DNA from: Rhyzopertha dominica
Taxonomy: Eukaryota; Arthropoda; Insecta; Coleoptera; Bostrichidae
Reading direction: 5' to 3'
Assembly (NCBI GenBank): GCA_025024175.1
Contig: QCXZ01000137.1
Span: forward strand, 3,100,001 to 3,164,000
Length of the DNA stretch: 64,000 nucleotides
The notes beneath the pieces were generated by a model, which made no database searches, was not told the origin of the DNA, and saw only the letters and a program-made list of their open reading frames with translations. The translations under genes and the position numbers were made by a program. Positions 35,662 to 49,700 of this stretch are shown one piece after another. The stretch's first letter is position 1; each line of letters starts with the position of its first letter.

Positions 35662-37480
35662 AAGAGCTTTGAAAATTTGATTGGACTTTTTTATGATTTG
35701 TGCTGCTTTGGTTCACATTTTGGTACAGGCTTTTTTTGTGCACCTTGTTTTCATCAGAACATTATATTGTGCATAATAAGTAGGTCTTTTTGATTGATTG
35801 ATTGATAGCAAAGTCATCATCAATATAGCTTTTAAGTTACACTTTTTCCTTTAATGTGGTAGCTAATTTGTGACGAAGTACATGAAACTTACAAGCTAAT
35901 GCTATATGTTCAATTAGAAAATTATTACTGATGTCTCATGGTATCAAAAGTTACAAACTGAACATATAGATCTTTCCTAACCACATGATACGTTATTTTG
36001 TACCTGAACATAAAAATAGTTGGGAGGGAAATGGTGGTGATTTGTGGCATTTAAAATTACTGCATGTATTTTGATCCAACATTAAACTACAACATTTTGA
36101 CTCTGTCTTCTTTTTACCCTATTTGTTCTTGTGGTACAGTAAATTTTTAGTTTTCACTTGCAAGGTAACTTACTCATTCTAATGGAGTAATGCCTTTAGC
36201 CATAGTGCAGAAACGCCATGGAAGCCGCATGCTATCAAAGGTATTGCACTGCATTTTAAATTTCGAATGCTTCTAAATAAAATCTTCAAGACTTGTATAA
36301 AACCAGAAGGTCTCTAAGGTTTTTATATTAAATTCGCAGGAAGTGTAAACTTAGTTGCAAATTTCAAAATTACCCTTAAACCACATCAATATGTTTTTAA
36401 AAGCAGCTTCGAATAATGCATAAGAATGCATTAACAATAAATATATTGTAAGCATTGATTGACATATTCTTGAATATTTACGTCAATCAGCCATATAAGT
36501 TGGATAGGAAACTTAATATTAACTTTTGAATCATGGGGTTATTTAAATATCTTAATAATATGTATGGTATTTACTTTAAATTTTTTCTATCGAATCGATG
36601 CAATCGGGAACTGTTATTTAACAGCATATTTGAGTAGTTGCTCAACTTGCCACCAGGGTACTTAGGTAGAAATATTAACAAGAGATGCCGCCATCAGCAA
36701 GAATTTTTGAAATTGCGAAGTTTGCGTCCATTTGATAACACTTCAAACATCTTTAAAATACCTACATGTAAAACTAAATTCAAGACAACGTATCGGTATT
36801 TACTCTCCCTAACGTAGCATTCAATTTTTTTCGATTGTCAGTTCTTAACCGCCCCCTTATTTTCGCTGGGGTATCCAGTTACAGCTCAATTTTAGTCTTT
36901 TTGTTCTTTGACACGCTACACTTTCTATAGCTCCCCGAGAAAAATGTGCTCGTTAGATTTTCTGTTTCGGCGAAAAAGTATTTTTACACAATGCTGCAAC
37001 AATACCAGTTTTTTTGCATTGTCCGACGATCTTGTGAATGTGGAATTGTATCGAAGTTTTTACCTTTACTTCGAATGTTTTAAATAGATAGAAAATTCAA
37101 TGATATATGTGTTTTTATAACCTCAAACAAACCCTTAATATTCGTACTATCGTAATTGCATTGTATAATAATTGCAATTATTATTTTTCATGCAATATTT
37201 TGGTTTTCATTTTGTCTTTATCGCTTCGTACCCATCTCTAATCAGTGGCTCACTCTAATTGGTTGATAACGATTGTTTATTGTTGGTAATACAGGTATCT
37301 GCGATACATAATTGTAAATACCAATGTTACATCGTTTTATATTTAAGAGACACTGAAGATGTAACGCGTTTATTTGCGATGTCTTTACAATATTCTACAT
37401 GCAGTATCCAAATTTCGATAATTTCCTAACTTCTTTCACATTTTACATCACGCATCTCTAATCAGTACCGAAAGCCCATT
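35662..37480. other. Intergenic region, no gene seen
   Basis: AT-rich, without an open frame of note. Two inverted CCAAT-type ATTGG boxes (near 37259 and 37479) and a repeated CATCTCTAATCAGT (near 37237 and 37454) occur towards its right end, just before the candidate promoter. Confidence 0.5.
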
Positions 37481-37484
37481 GGTC

Positions 37485-37700
37485 CGATTGTCAGTGTTTT
37501 TTGTTAGTTTAATTAAGACGCCGATCGGAATCAAAAATGGTGTATAATAAAACGTAGCGTTTTCGTTGAAAAGCAAGTGAAAATCCTTGTGCGCAGTGAA
37601 AATAGTGTGTAGTTACTCTAGTTGCTTCTAACATAGTGTGTAGTGATTAGAATTTTGTAGTGATATATGGTTGGAAAACGCCAACGTCGAGTGTGCGTAG
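37485..37700 (+). promoter_or_regulatory. Candidate promoter and first exon of an unknown gene
   Basis: TTGTCAGTGTTTT near 37490 fits an insect TCAGT initiator. It is followed by about 170 bp of leader-like sequence without long frames. The exon ends with a strong donor, GTAG|GTAAGT, at 37701. The leader has one short upstream frame (MVYNKT, near 37535). Confidence 0.4.
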
Positions 37701-40700
37701 GTAAGTTTTCCTAATTTTCATCCTGTTTGTAGTCCGAGTTTTGACCTTGAATTGCTTATAAAGCACGAGATAAATGATAAAAGAAAGCTTGAAACGTTTT
37801 CAAAACCTCCTTTTTTGACATAGAAACATATTTTTGGGTAATGTGCTCATATTACATAAGAAAAACTAGCGATTATCTAGTAGATATGCCGTAGCATCGA
37901 AGGCGTAGTTTTATAGTTGCAGTAAATGCGATGAAATGTTGTAGACCCAGGGCAGGGTGATTGTTTGTACACGTGTCTCTTTTGTGTAAAAAACTGTCTA
38001 GGCACCGTAATCGTCTAATTTATTACATCGTCGATTATTTTGTACCTGCTTTTGCGGATGTAACGGATATACAGTATACCTGTTTGTTCCCCCTAATGAC
38101 ATATGCTAAATTACATAGTGATAGACCTTAATACAGGTAGAAGGGCACACATTCCAAGCTGTTTTTTTTAAATACGTAGCTTTTATTGTTTAGTTTTCAT
38201 GCTTTTGGTTGCCATTAAACTAACTGTATTTGGAAACATGTTACCTATACAACGTGATAAAAGGTTCGGAAGAAAATATTTGTACATAACTCTTTTATTT
38301 AATGCAACCACGTTATCATAATTCTGATAGATCTAAATGGTGAGGTAACAAAATTGCTATCTTTCATAACATTTTTTCAACTATTAGTAGAAAATAACAC
38401 TTGGTATGTTTCAAAATGGTAAAATACTCTTACATGTAATGTACATATTTCAACCTTTTATGCCTTTGTCAAAGAGTTTGTAGGCAAAAATGGTGACAAT
38501 TTATACTTGTGGTTAGGGCTATTTTGCATTTCATGGTCACATTTATGAAAAACAATATTTCCTTATATGTGTGGTTAAATTCTATTCAAACTTTTGAAAA
38601 TCCTGATAAATTACAATTTTTTGAAACTGCGGCCAGTACAGACTATACAGGATGTTTCACGAGTGATAATGACCCTGACGAAATTAAAAATGCAACCCAA
38701 AATACATTAGCAGCGGTAACATTGATAATTGTTCATAGTCTTAAAATATATAAAACGTAGAGAGCTGTATAAATTCGTAAATTTTGACACAAACCTCAAT
38801 CATTTGCTTTAAGTAAATTCGGTATTGTAAAACAAATTTTATTTTTGAAAAATGTTTATTCAATAACATTAAAGCAATAAATGCTCAAAATGTCGCCCTC
38901 TGCTGTTTTCACAAGCTTGAATTCGTGCCCAAAATGATCTTTTAACATGCATTAACATTTCTGGAGTGATGGATCTACATGCATCACGTATTTTATTTTC
39001 TAAATGTTCTACACTTTCAATTGGTGTTTGGTATACTTGCTCTTTTACCATTCCCCACAGAAAAAAATCCAAAAGACTAAGGTCCGGGCTTCTCGGTTGC
39101 CAAGGATTAATTGAACCTCTTCCTATCCATCGGTTAGACAAAACCAAATCAAGGTGATTTCGCACTATTCTATGATAATGCGCAGGTGCCCCACCTTGTT
39201 CGAACCATAGATCTTGTCTTACTTGTAAATTTACATTTTGGAGAAGTACCAGTAAAATGTTTCTTAAAAAATGTAGATAACTATTGCCGTTTAAGCTATC
39301 GCGAAAAAATAAAGCCCAACAATTTGATTCCCCAATATTCCGCACCAGACATTCGTCGAGTAGATAGTTTGAAAATGTCCTTCTCGAATCCAACGTGGAT
39401 TTTCTTGCGCATAATAATGCATGTTATGTTTGTTAACACCACCATTATTAGAAAATCTTGCTTCATCTGAGAAGCAAATGTTGTCATAACATCTCACATT
39501 CAATTTTTGATGTTCCCGAAAAAACTTACAAAAAGCCAGTCTTTTAGGATAATCTGTTTCCTTTAAGGACTGAACCAATTGGAACTGATATGGATGAAAT
39601 TGATTGCCTTTAATTATTCGGTGTACTGAAGACAGACTAATACCGGTTGCTCTTGAGACTACCCTTTGACTAATATGAGGATTTTCGTCAATCATTTCCA
39701 ATACTCTAATTTCAGTGTCAAGGCCTGTTGCTGTTCTTTCTCTTGACTTTCTCAGTGGTGGCAAGTTTGTCCTTAAAGTTCAAGTCTCTTGAAAATTATA
39801 TCGGCAGGAGCTCTTCTATTTGGAAAACGTTGTCTGTATAAACGCGCAGCAGCGGAAGCATTTTTCTTGCATTCACCATAAATCAAAATCATGTGTTTTT
39901 TCATCATTTGAATACATTTTGACTTTTAATAAATACAGTGAGAGGAACCATAGCGCATAGCCGTCATGGATTCCCAATTTATTTTTAAAATAATACCGTT
40001 ATGTAAAATAACCACAATGGCTATGAGAATGTATTTTGGGTTGCATTTTTTAAATTTCGTCATGGTCATTATCGTTCGTGAGACATCCTGTATATTATTC
40101 ACTTAATTTTGTTTACATGTATCTTCTTGAATAAATAGATTTATTATTATTATTTCCAAGAAATGCAAGAAGCTCACTTCGACGATTTGACTTTCATTTT
40201 CTTCTGTAGTTGCCTGTCTGGTTAATTATTCATTATTCGTACACATCTTAATTCTTTTCACTTCTTGTAGTCATTGTTGATGTCGATTTCAGTAAATTTT
40301 GATCAACCACGATTGAGGTTAAACAAGATTCTTCGTATATTTAAAGCGAAACCTGAACTTTCAAGGGGCTACTTTAATTACAGCTCAAAAAAGCCGCTTC
40401 CTCTTTCCCGCTAATCAGAACTCGTAATTTATTTTCGGTTCCTCCGCGGCGATTTTTCATTGTTTTCCAGCCCTCCGGTTACGGCGCAGTTATCTCCGCG
40501 AAATGTAAATCTCCGCCCCGCGCTACTACTAATTAAAAATGCTAAATTGCCCGTACGACGATCCGCAGCCTTCTTTAACGATTTCGTTTGTTTCCCCTCG
40601 AGATAAGTTCGCTTATTACGAGGCTGTTCAATGCGATACAATAACAAAACATGAACTATGGTTTTTTAAATGTTAGCGAACGAATAGAGAGTGTTTCGGG

Positions 40701-43700
40701 TATTATACCGCTGATTTACTNAAGTAAANGCATTTCATGTAATAACCCTAAACATAGATAGTCGTGTTACTGAAGTATATTACTCGGGAGTATAAATAAC
40801 GCTAGCGGCGCGTTTTGTAACATTTATAGTTGACTGATGGCGTAACCTTAATCCTACAATTGAAGACAGAAGTAGATGAAGGTTTTATATCTATCAAATT
40901 GGTGTGAAAGTTTTAATTCTGGAATTATTATTCTTAATTTAAGCCCAATAGCAGTTATTTATAAATAATCAAAGGGTAACTAATATCAAGAATATGTTTT
41001 TTCACCCTCAAATATCAGTTAGTGTATTAAAAGACCCAGGTTTTCAAAGAAATGCCCCTATTACTTTAATATAGAAATTTAGCATATTAGGGTGAAGTTA
41101 ACTAATTATATGAGGGTCGTGTATATTCGTGCACATATCAAGCTGGCGCTGAACTAGCGATAGTGAGAGACAAATGCTGTCAAATAGCAAAAGTAGGATA
41201 TCACTTAGCTGTATACAGGGTAATTAATTAAGAATGGGCAATCTCTGAGCTGGAGATACTACACACCAAAATATGTTGACAAATGTTGCAGGTTTACGAG
41301 ATACAGGATGTTCAAAATTGGAATTTCAATTTGAAATGTCTCAATAATTTTGTGATTTAAGTAGTATCGTCTGGAAAATTGGCAAGAGAATTATATTTAA
41401 AAAAATATAAGTTTCATTTGCGAGGTGTGTTTTTGTGTGCAGGAATTTTGACATGACTCTCGTAGCGGACGTCTTGAAACAAAAACACAAAAAAGCAAAG
41501 TGAATGCTTTTTGAAGAAATACTGAGAAGCTGTATGGCCTAATAAGTAATATAGCGGGTGCAGACGTTGAATATGAAGATAATGGATAGACTGAACACTT
41601 GCTAAACTCGTTAACAATAATGAAATGTGTAAGACATTACCAAATAAATGCTAGAATACTCCAATAAAGGTATTGCGGCTGTATTAACGGAATTGCATTT
41701 CCGTTCATTTGTGTTCCTAACGCCTCTTGTCATAAGTTGCAACAGTGCCATTCAACTAAACTTCTGGAATCATAAAAAATGACCGTTACTTTTCTTACAA
41801 CACACATTTTTTTGAATCGCAGCTTGCAGCAAGATTTTTCTCCAGACGTATCTCCCACATCTCTGTTTCGCCAAATCCAGTAGCGTAACGTTCCGAATCA
41901 CAAAAAAAATTGCAAAAAACCGCGTCGTCGAATCGTATAATTTAGAATGCGGGCCCGTTTCATTCAAATGAGGAGTTCTAAACGCGAAATAATGATGTGG
42001 AACTGTCAATCTTTGTCAAATTTCCGGTGCTTGACTTTCGTTAAATATGCACGTTTGGAACATAATGGGAGCTCGGACAAAGGGGCGAATTATAGTCGAA
42101 GCCCACTCGTGATTTCTGCGCTGTTTTCGCTACAGTTGTCACAATATCAATGCGTCAGATTGGGCACGAAAGTGGAAAGCAGATGCAATTCACAATTGCG
42201 GTTTGTTGGGAGTCTAATCCGGCAAAAATCGAGATCGCTGGTGGTGATAACGTAAGCTGGATGACCGCGGGTTAGCTCAAGGAATATCTGATGATCTAAC
42301 GGAAATTTGGACATTTTTTTAAGAAAATCTAGTTATACAGTAAACAGAGGAATTGTACAGGATACCCATGACGTTTCATTACGGTATTAGAGACCAAAAG
42401 TCAAAATCTTGGAATTTTAAGAAAGTCGAATAACTTCATTAAGTATTTGGAAAGACAGCAAAAATATACAGGCATTTTTTATACAGAATTTTACATTGAA
42501 TTTGACAAATTAGATAAACAAATAAGAAGCTCATTTGTTTCCAATATATGACAAAAAGTTATGTTTTTATGTTAGAAACGTCATACAATCTTTTAGCCCC
42601 TATTTGAATGCCTTAAAGGTGGAATTTACGCAAACGCTGGAACACGTGTTCATTTATTTCTAATCAAAAGCCTAAAAACAAATTTTCATGCCTCTAACTT
42701 CAAAAAATGACGTACCTATTTCCTTACAAATTTTCATCCCCTATTTCAACCTCTTAAGGGTTCAGTTTTCAAAAACGACGAAACGCGTGTTTATTTATTT
42801 CTAACAGAAATCCCAAAAATAGAATTTAATGCTTTTAGCTTCAAGAACTTACATCCCCTATTTCAACCCCTTAAGGGTGGCATTTACGATGTTGACGATT
42901 TACGTTATCATTTATTTCTAATCAAAAACCTGACAATAAAATTTCATGCGTCTAGCTTCAAAAAATGACGGATTTCCATACAAACATTCATCCCCTATTT
43001 AACCCCTATAGGGTAGAATTTACATAAACGCTGGATCACGAGTTTATTTATTTTTAATTAGAAGCCTAAAAATAAAGTTTCATACTTCTAGCTTCAAAAA
43101 TAACGGACTTCTATATTATAAATTTTCATCCCATATTTCACCATAATAGGGGTGGGATTTCCAAAAATACTTCCTTAGGGGTGTTTACCTTATGAAAGGA
43201 CTCTACTGGCCAAATTTCATATGTCTAGCTACAATTAAAGCGATCCAAAGTTAATTAAATAATTCGTTTATTTTCTACTTCGAAATAGTGACTAATATTT
43301 ATCGAACCGGTAGTAATTGTTGATTCGTTGTCATGGAGACGAGCTGCTTATTGAATCGTCGCCATGGATACGACTTGCAGAGACTTCGAAAATGCTCATA
43401 TTTGCACACTTTTAACGCTATTTAGTTTGCATGTTTTGTACGTGAGTTAAGACGCGAATCGAGATGTTACGGTTTTGTGTGTGTTTTTTGACAATTTTGG
43501 ATTGAATTTTGATGTGATTTGACTTTGTGAGCGTAGAGCTTAGGTGTGGAAAGGGAATTGAGGATAATTCAAAGTTACAAAAAGGTAGGAAACCAAAATT
43601 AGTTGTACCGGTTTTTCTTATTATTTTACTGGAATCGCGATATTAAACAATGTGCACTTAATAATTTTTCCATATTTATTTTTAAACCGTTAACTTTTAT

Positions 43701-46700
43701 AATTTACAAAGTTATATTGTTACGTGGCTGTTGAGATAAGCAAATATTGGATGTCCGATATAATTTACTAAAAATAAAGTTTCCTGCTTCTAGCTTCAAA
43801 AATAACGAACTTCGAAGCAAACACTCTTCTCTTACTTACCTACAAAATAAAATGTACTATGGGCGCTGCTCTTGAATTTAAATAGTTTCATACAGTTCAT
43901 ACTATTAGCAGTGCCAAGGAAATTGAATGGAATTGTATATTTACATTTGATACTACAAAAATATTTTTACATCAATATCTTTTAACTCTTTAGAACAGTA
44001 AAAACCTCACGGTTTTATCTCTTTTAGTTTTAAAAGTTGTTTGAATTTTTAGCAAGCATTGCTATCGTAAATAAAGCAAAAATAAAAATAACTACATTGG
44101 TGCATTTTATAACTACAATATGGTTAATAGGGTGGCACGAAATTTTCATAACGAATGCAAATATAATAATAAAAAATAGGCCGTCCCCTTAAGAAAAAAA
44201 AACAAAATATATATATGTTTCTAGCATAGCCAAAAGTCATGTTTACTCGTTTACAAAATCTAGGTGTTATTTCACTTTCCCGAAATATTCGACCCTTTTA
44301 TGTATTCACGTTTGAGTGGTATACCCAATGGTCCAATTTGGGTCCAATACTATTCATTGTAGTTGTAGATGATATATAACCATTATTTTACCTGGATGTG
44401 GTACTTAGCTAGAAATTGGTGGTGTGACTTGTAATAGAACTCTGTCAAAGATATGCTTACTTTCTTTGAATATAAAATAAAATAAAAAGCCTAAAGACAA
44501 AGTTTCATGTATCTAGCTGCAAAAATGACGTACGTCCATACAAAGTTTCATCGCCTAAGGGCAAAATTTACTAAAAACGCTGGAACACGTATCCTTTACT
44601 TCTAATCAAAAGCCTAAAAACAAGGTTCATACCTACCTCTAACTTCAAAAATGATGTACCCACTTCCGTACAAACTTTCATCCCCTATTTTAACCCCTTA
44701 AGGGTGCAGTTTTCAAGAGCGTATTCATTTATTTCTGATCGAAAACCTAAAAACAAGGTTTATGCCTCTAACTTAAAAAAATTCGTACCTACTTTTATAC
44801 AAACTTTCATCCCCTATTTCAACCCCGTAAGGGGTCAGTTTTCAAGAACGACGAAACAGTGTTTATTCATTTCTTATAAAAAAAACTAAAAAAATTAAAT
44901 TAAATTCAATGCTTTCATCTTCAAAATGACGGATTTCTATACGAACTTAATTCCCTATTTCAACCCCTTAAGGGTGGCATTTACAAAGTCGCTGATTTGC
45001 GTGTTCATTTATTTCAAATCAAAAACCTAAAAATAAAATTTCATGTTTCTAGTTTCAAAAACTTCCATACAAACATGCATCCTCTATTTTAACCCCTATA
45101 GGGTAGAATCTACATAAACGTTGGAACACGGGTTTATTTATTATTAATTAAAGGCCTAANATAAGATTTCATACTTCCAGCTTTAAAAATGACGGACTTC
45201 TATAGCTTTTATAAACGTTCATCCCACATTTCACCATATTAGGGGTGGAATTTCCAAAGATGCTTCCTTAGGGGTGTTTACCTTATGAAAGGACTCTACT
45301 GGCTAAATTTCATATGTCTAGCTACAATTAAAATGATCCAAAGTTAATGAAATAATCCTTTTAATTTCTACTTCGAAATCGTGGCTAATATTTATCGAAC
45401 TGGTAGTAATTGTTGATTCGTTGTCATGGAGACGAGCTGCTTATTTAATCGTCGTCATGGATACGACTTGCAGAGACTTCGAAAATGCTCATATTTGCAC
45501 AGTTTTAACGCTATTTAGTTTGAATGTTTTGTACGTGAGTTAAGACGTGAATCGAGATGTTGCGGTTTTGTGTGTGTATTTTGACAATTTTGGATTGAAT
45601 TTTGATGTGATTTGACTTTGTGAACATAGAGCTTAGGTGTGTAAAGGGAATTGAGGATCATTCAAAGTTATAAAAAGGTAGGAAACCAAAATTAGTTTTA
45701 TAGGTTTTTTAATTATCTTACTGCAATCGCATTTCGATATCCAACAGTTTGAAGTTAATTATGTTTCCAGATTTATTTTGGAGGGCTTCCGTTTTTAATT
45801 TACAAAAACGCCGATTAACGTGTTTATTTCTGATCGAAAGCCTCAAAACAAAGAAACTCCTTAAAAGTTGAATTTAAAAAAAAAGAACACTGAAGCATGT
45901 GTTCTTGTATTTCTAATTAAAAGCCTAAAAATAAAGTTTCACGCTTCTAGCGTTAGAAATGACAGACTATCATAAAAACTTCCATCCCTTATTGCAACCA
46001 CTTAAGGGTGGAAAACGTGGTTCACGTCTTCATTTATTTCCAATAAAAACCTAAAAAATATCACTTCTAGCTTAAAAAATGACGAAGTTCCGTGCAAACA
46101 TTCACCCCCTTACCTACTTACAAAGTAAAATGTACTATGGGCGCAGCTTTTGAAAACCAAAATTTTATTAATTTTTTAAGTAACTTATAACAGGTAATTC
46201 AAACTATTAGCAATGCCAAGGGAATTTATATTTACATTTGATATTACAAAAATATGTTTATGTCAATTTGGAAAAAGTATCTTTTATACTATTTAGAACA
46301 GTAAAAACCGTATGGTTCTCTGTTAGTTTTTAAAGTTGTTTGAATTTTTAGCAAGTATTGCTATCGCAAATAAAGCAAAAATAAAAACAACTGTACATTG
46401 ATGCATTTTAGAATTACTATATGGTTAATAGGGTGGTACGAAATTTTTATAAGACGACACAAAATTTGTGTATGTTTCTAGTATTGTCTGTCTGTCTTTT
46501 ATTTGTAAATAATTATGGATTGTAGTACCCAAAAATCCAAAACGCTGAAGTATAAAACAGTTTTTTGTATTTTCAACAGTTATGGAATAAATACATTCGT
46601 TTGTTCACTTTGGGAATATATATTTTTTAATTAGATTCGATTCCGATTTTAAGCAATAATGTGAACGCATTTATACTGTCTTTGCCATACTAAATATTAT

Positions 46701-49700
46701 GAAATTAAAAACAAAAATTATTTACTACGGATATTGACAGTATCTCTTTTTTTTATACCAAAAAGCTATATGCTGCTGTTTTTAGGACCTTTTTGTATAC
46801 CATCTTAATCTTAACTTTTCCGAAGCAGAAGAGCTAATTTTTACTCTATTTCTAAGCACAGTGAATTGGCTAATATAGAAAATCTGAATCGGTTTAGTAT
46901 AAACATGGTTACTCGTTTACAAAATATACTATTTTATTTTCTCGAAACATTTCATTTTTATATGTATTCATGTTTGACTGGTATACCTCAATGGTCTAAT
47001 TTGGATCCAATACTAATTGTTGTTATTGATGATGTAAAACCATTATTTCCCAGGGTGTTGTACTTTGTTAGAAATTGGTGGTGTCTCTTTGACTATAAAA
47101 TAAAATAAAAAGCCTAAAAACAAATGTAGAAAAAATCCGAATCGTGTTAGTATAAACATGTTTATTCGTTTACAAAATATATAATTTTACTTTCCCGATA
47201 TATTCGACTCTTTTATGTATTAATGTTTGACTGGTACACCCCAATGGTCTAATGGTTCTAATTCATTGTTATTATAGATCATACATAACCATTATTTTTC
47301 CAGGGTGTAGTACTTCCCTACAAATTGGTGGTGTCACTTTTAATAGAACTCGGTCAAAGATTTGGCTACTCTCTTTGATTATAAAATAAAAAGAAAAACC
47401 TAAAAACAAAGTTTCATGTATCTAGCTGCAAAAACAACATTGTACGTCCATACGAGGTTTCATCCCCTGTTTCAATCCCTTAAAGTCAGAATTTACTAAA
47501 GAACGCTCGTACACTTATACATGTATTTCTAATCAAGAGACTAAAAACAAGGTTCATGCCTCTAACTTAAAAAATGTCGTACCTACTTCCATAAAAACTT
47601 TCATTCCTTATTTTATCCCCTTAAGGGTTCAGTTTTCAAGAACGCGTCAACAGGTGTTTATTTATTTATTATAAAAAGCCTAAAAAGTTTCATGTCTTTA
47701 GCCTAGAAAATGACGGATTTATGTACAAACTTTTATCCCCTATTTCAACCCCTTAAGAGTGGCATTTACAAAATCGCTGATTTACGTGTTCATTTATTTC
47801 TAATCAAAAACCTAGAAACAAAATTTCACGCTTCTAGCTCAAAAATGAAGGACTTCCATACAAACATTCATCCCCTATTTTAATCCCTATAGGGTAGAAT
47901 TTACATAAACGCTGGAACATGGGTTTATTTATTTTTAATTAAAAGCCTAAAAACAAAATTTCATACTTCTAGCTTCAAAAATGACGGACTTCTATAATAT
48001 AAACGTTTATCCCATTTTTTACCATATTAGGGGTGGAATTTCCAAAAATGCTTCCCTAGGGGTGTTTCACTTTATGAAAGGACTCTACTGGCCAAATTTC
48101 ATATGTCTAGCTACAATTAAAATGATCCACAGTTAATTAAATCGTTTAATTTCTACTTCGAAATCGTGACCAATATTTATCGGTCTGGTAGTAATTGTTG
48201 ATTCGTTGTCATGGATACGAGCTTCTTATTGAATCGTCGCCATGGATACGACTTGCAGAGACTTGGAAAATGCTCATATTTGTACACTTTTAACGCTATT
48301 TAGTTTGCATGTTTTGTACGTGAGTTAAGACGTAAATCGAGATGTTACGGTTTTGTGTGTGTTTTTTGGCAATTTTGGATTGAATTTCAATGAGATTTGA
48401 CTGTGTTAATATAAGGCTTAAGTGTGGAAAAGGAATTGCGGATAATCCAAAGTTATAAAAAGGTAGGAAACCAAAATTAGTTTTATAGGTTTTTCTTATT
48501 GTTTTACGGCAATCTTATTTCAATATCAAACAGTTTGAACTTAATAATTCTTTAAAACTATTTTTGAAGCGTCAACTTTTTTTAATTTGCAAAATTTTAT
48601 TGTTACGTGGCTAATAAGATAAGTAGGTATTATATTTTATTTACATTTACTAAAATTAAAGTTTCGCGCTTCTAGCTTCAAAAATGACGGAGTTCCATAT
48701 TTCGATCCCTTCAGGGCGGAATTTACAAAAAACGCCGGTTCGCGTGTTTCCCCTAAAATTAAAAAAAGAACGCTGAAATACGTCTTCTTTTATTTCCAAT
48801 TAAAAGCCTAACAGTATAGTTTTATGCTTCTAGCTTTAAAAATAACGGACTTCCATGCAAACATTCATCCTCTACTTAGCTATAAAATAAAATGTACTGC
48901 TAGCGCTGCTCTTGAAAACTAAAATTTTATTAATTTTTTAAGTAAATTATAATAGCTAATTCAAACTATTAGCAATGCCAAGGAAATTGAAAGGAAATGT
49001 ATATTTACGTTTGATATTACAGAAATATTGTATATCAATTTGAAAAAAGCGTCTTTCATGTTCTTTAGAACAATAAGAACTGTATGGTTTTATCTTTTAG
49101 TTTTCAGAGTTATTTGAATTTTTCGTAGGTATTGCTACCATAAATAAAGCAAAAATAAAAACAGCTGTACATTGGTGCACTTTAGAATAATTATTATATT
49201 GTTAATAGGGTGGTACCAAATTTTCATAAGGAATGCAAATATAGGTATTCTAAAAAACAGGGTCTCCTCAAAAAAAAAACGAGATTTGTGTATGTTTCCA
49301 GTATAGCCAAAAGTCTGCCATTTTTAAAAATAATTACTGACTTTAGTACCAAAAAAAACCAGTACGCTGAAGTATAAAACAGTTTTTCGTATTTTCAACT
49401 GTTATGGAAGAAATACATTCGTTTGTTCACTTTGTCTGTTTATTGTTGTTATAGATGATATATAATCAATAGTTTATCAGGGTGTATTAGTATTTCACTA
49501 TTAATTGGTGGTATCACTTTGAATAGAACTCAGTCAAAGATTTGTGTACTCTCTTTGATTATACAATGAAATAAAATGCCCAAAAGCAAAGTTTCATGCA
49601 TCTATCTGCAAAAATGACATACCTACGCCTATATAAAATTTCATCCCCTATTTTAATCGCTTAAGGGTGAAATTTACTTTAAAGAAACGCTGGACACGTA

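Noticed and set aside
37501..37530. Similarity between the candidate promoter (TTAAGACGCCGATCG) and the repeat block (TTAAGACGCGAATCG)
   Set aside because: The shared stretch is too short to rule out chance.
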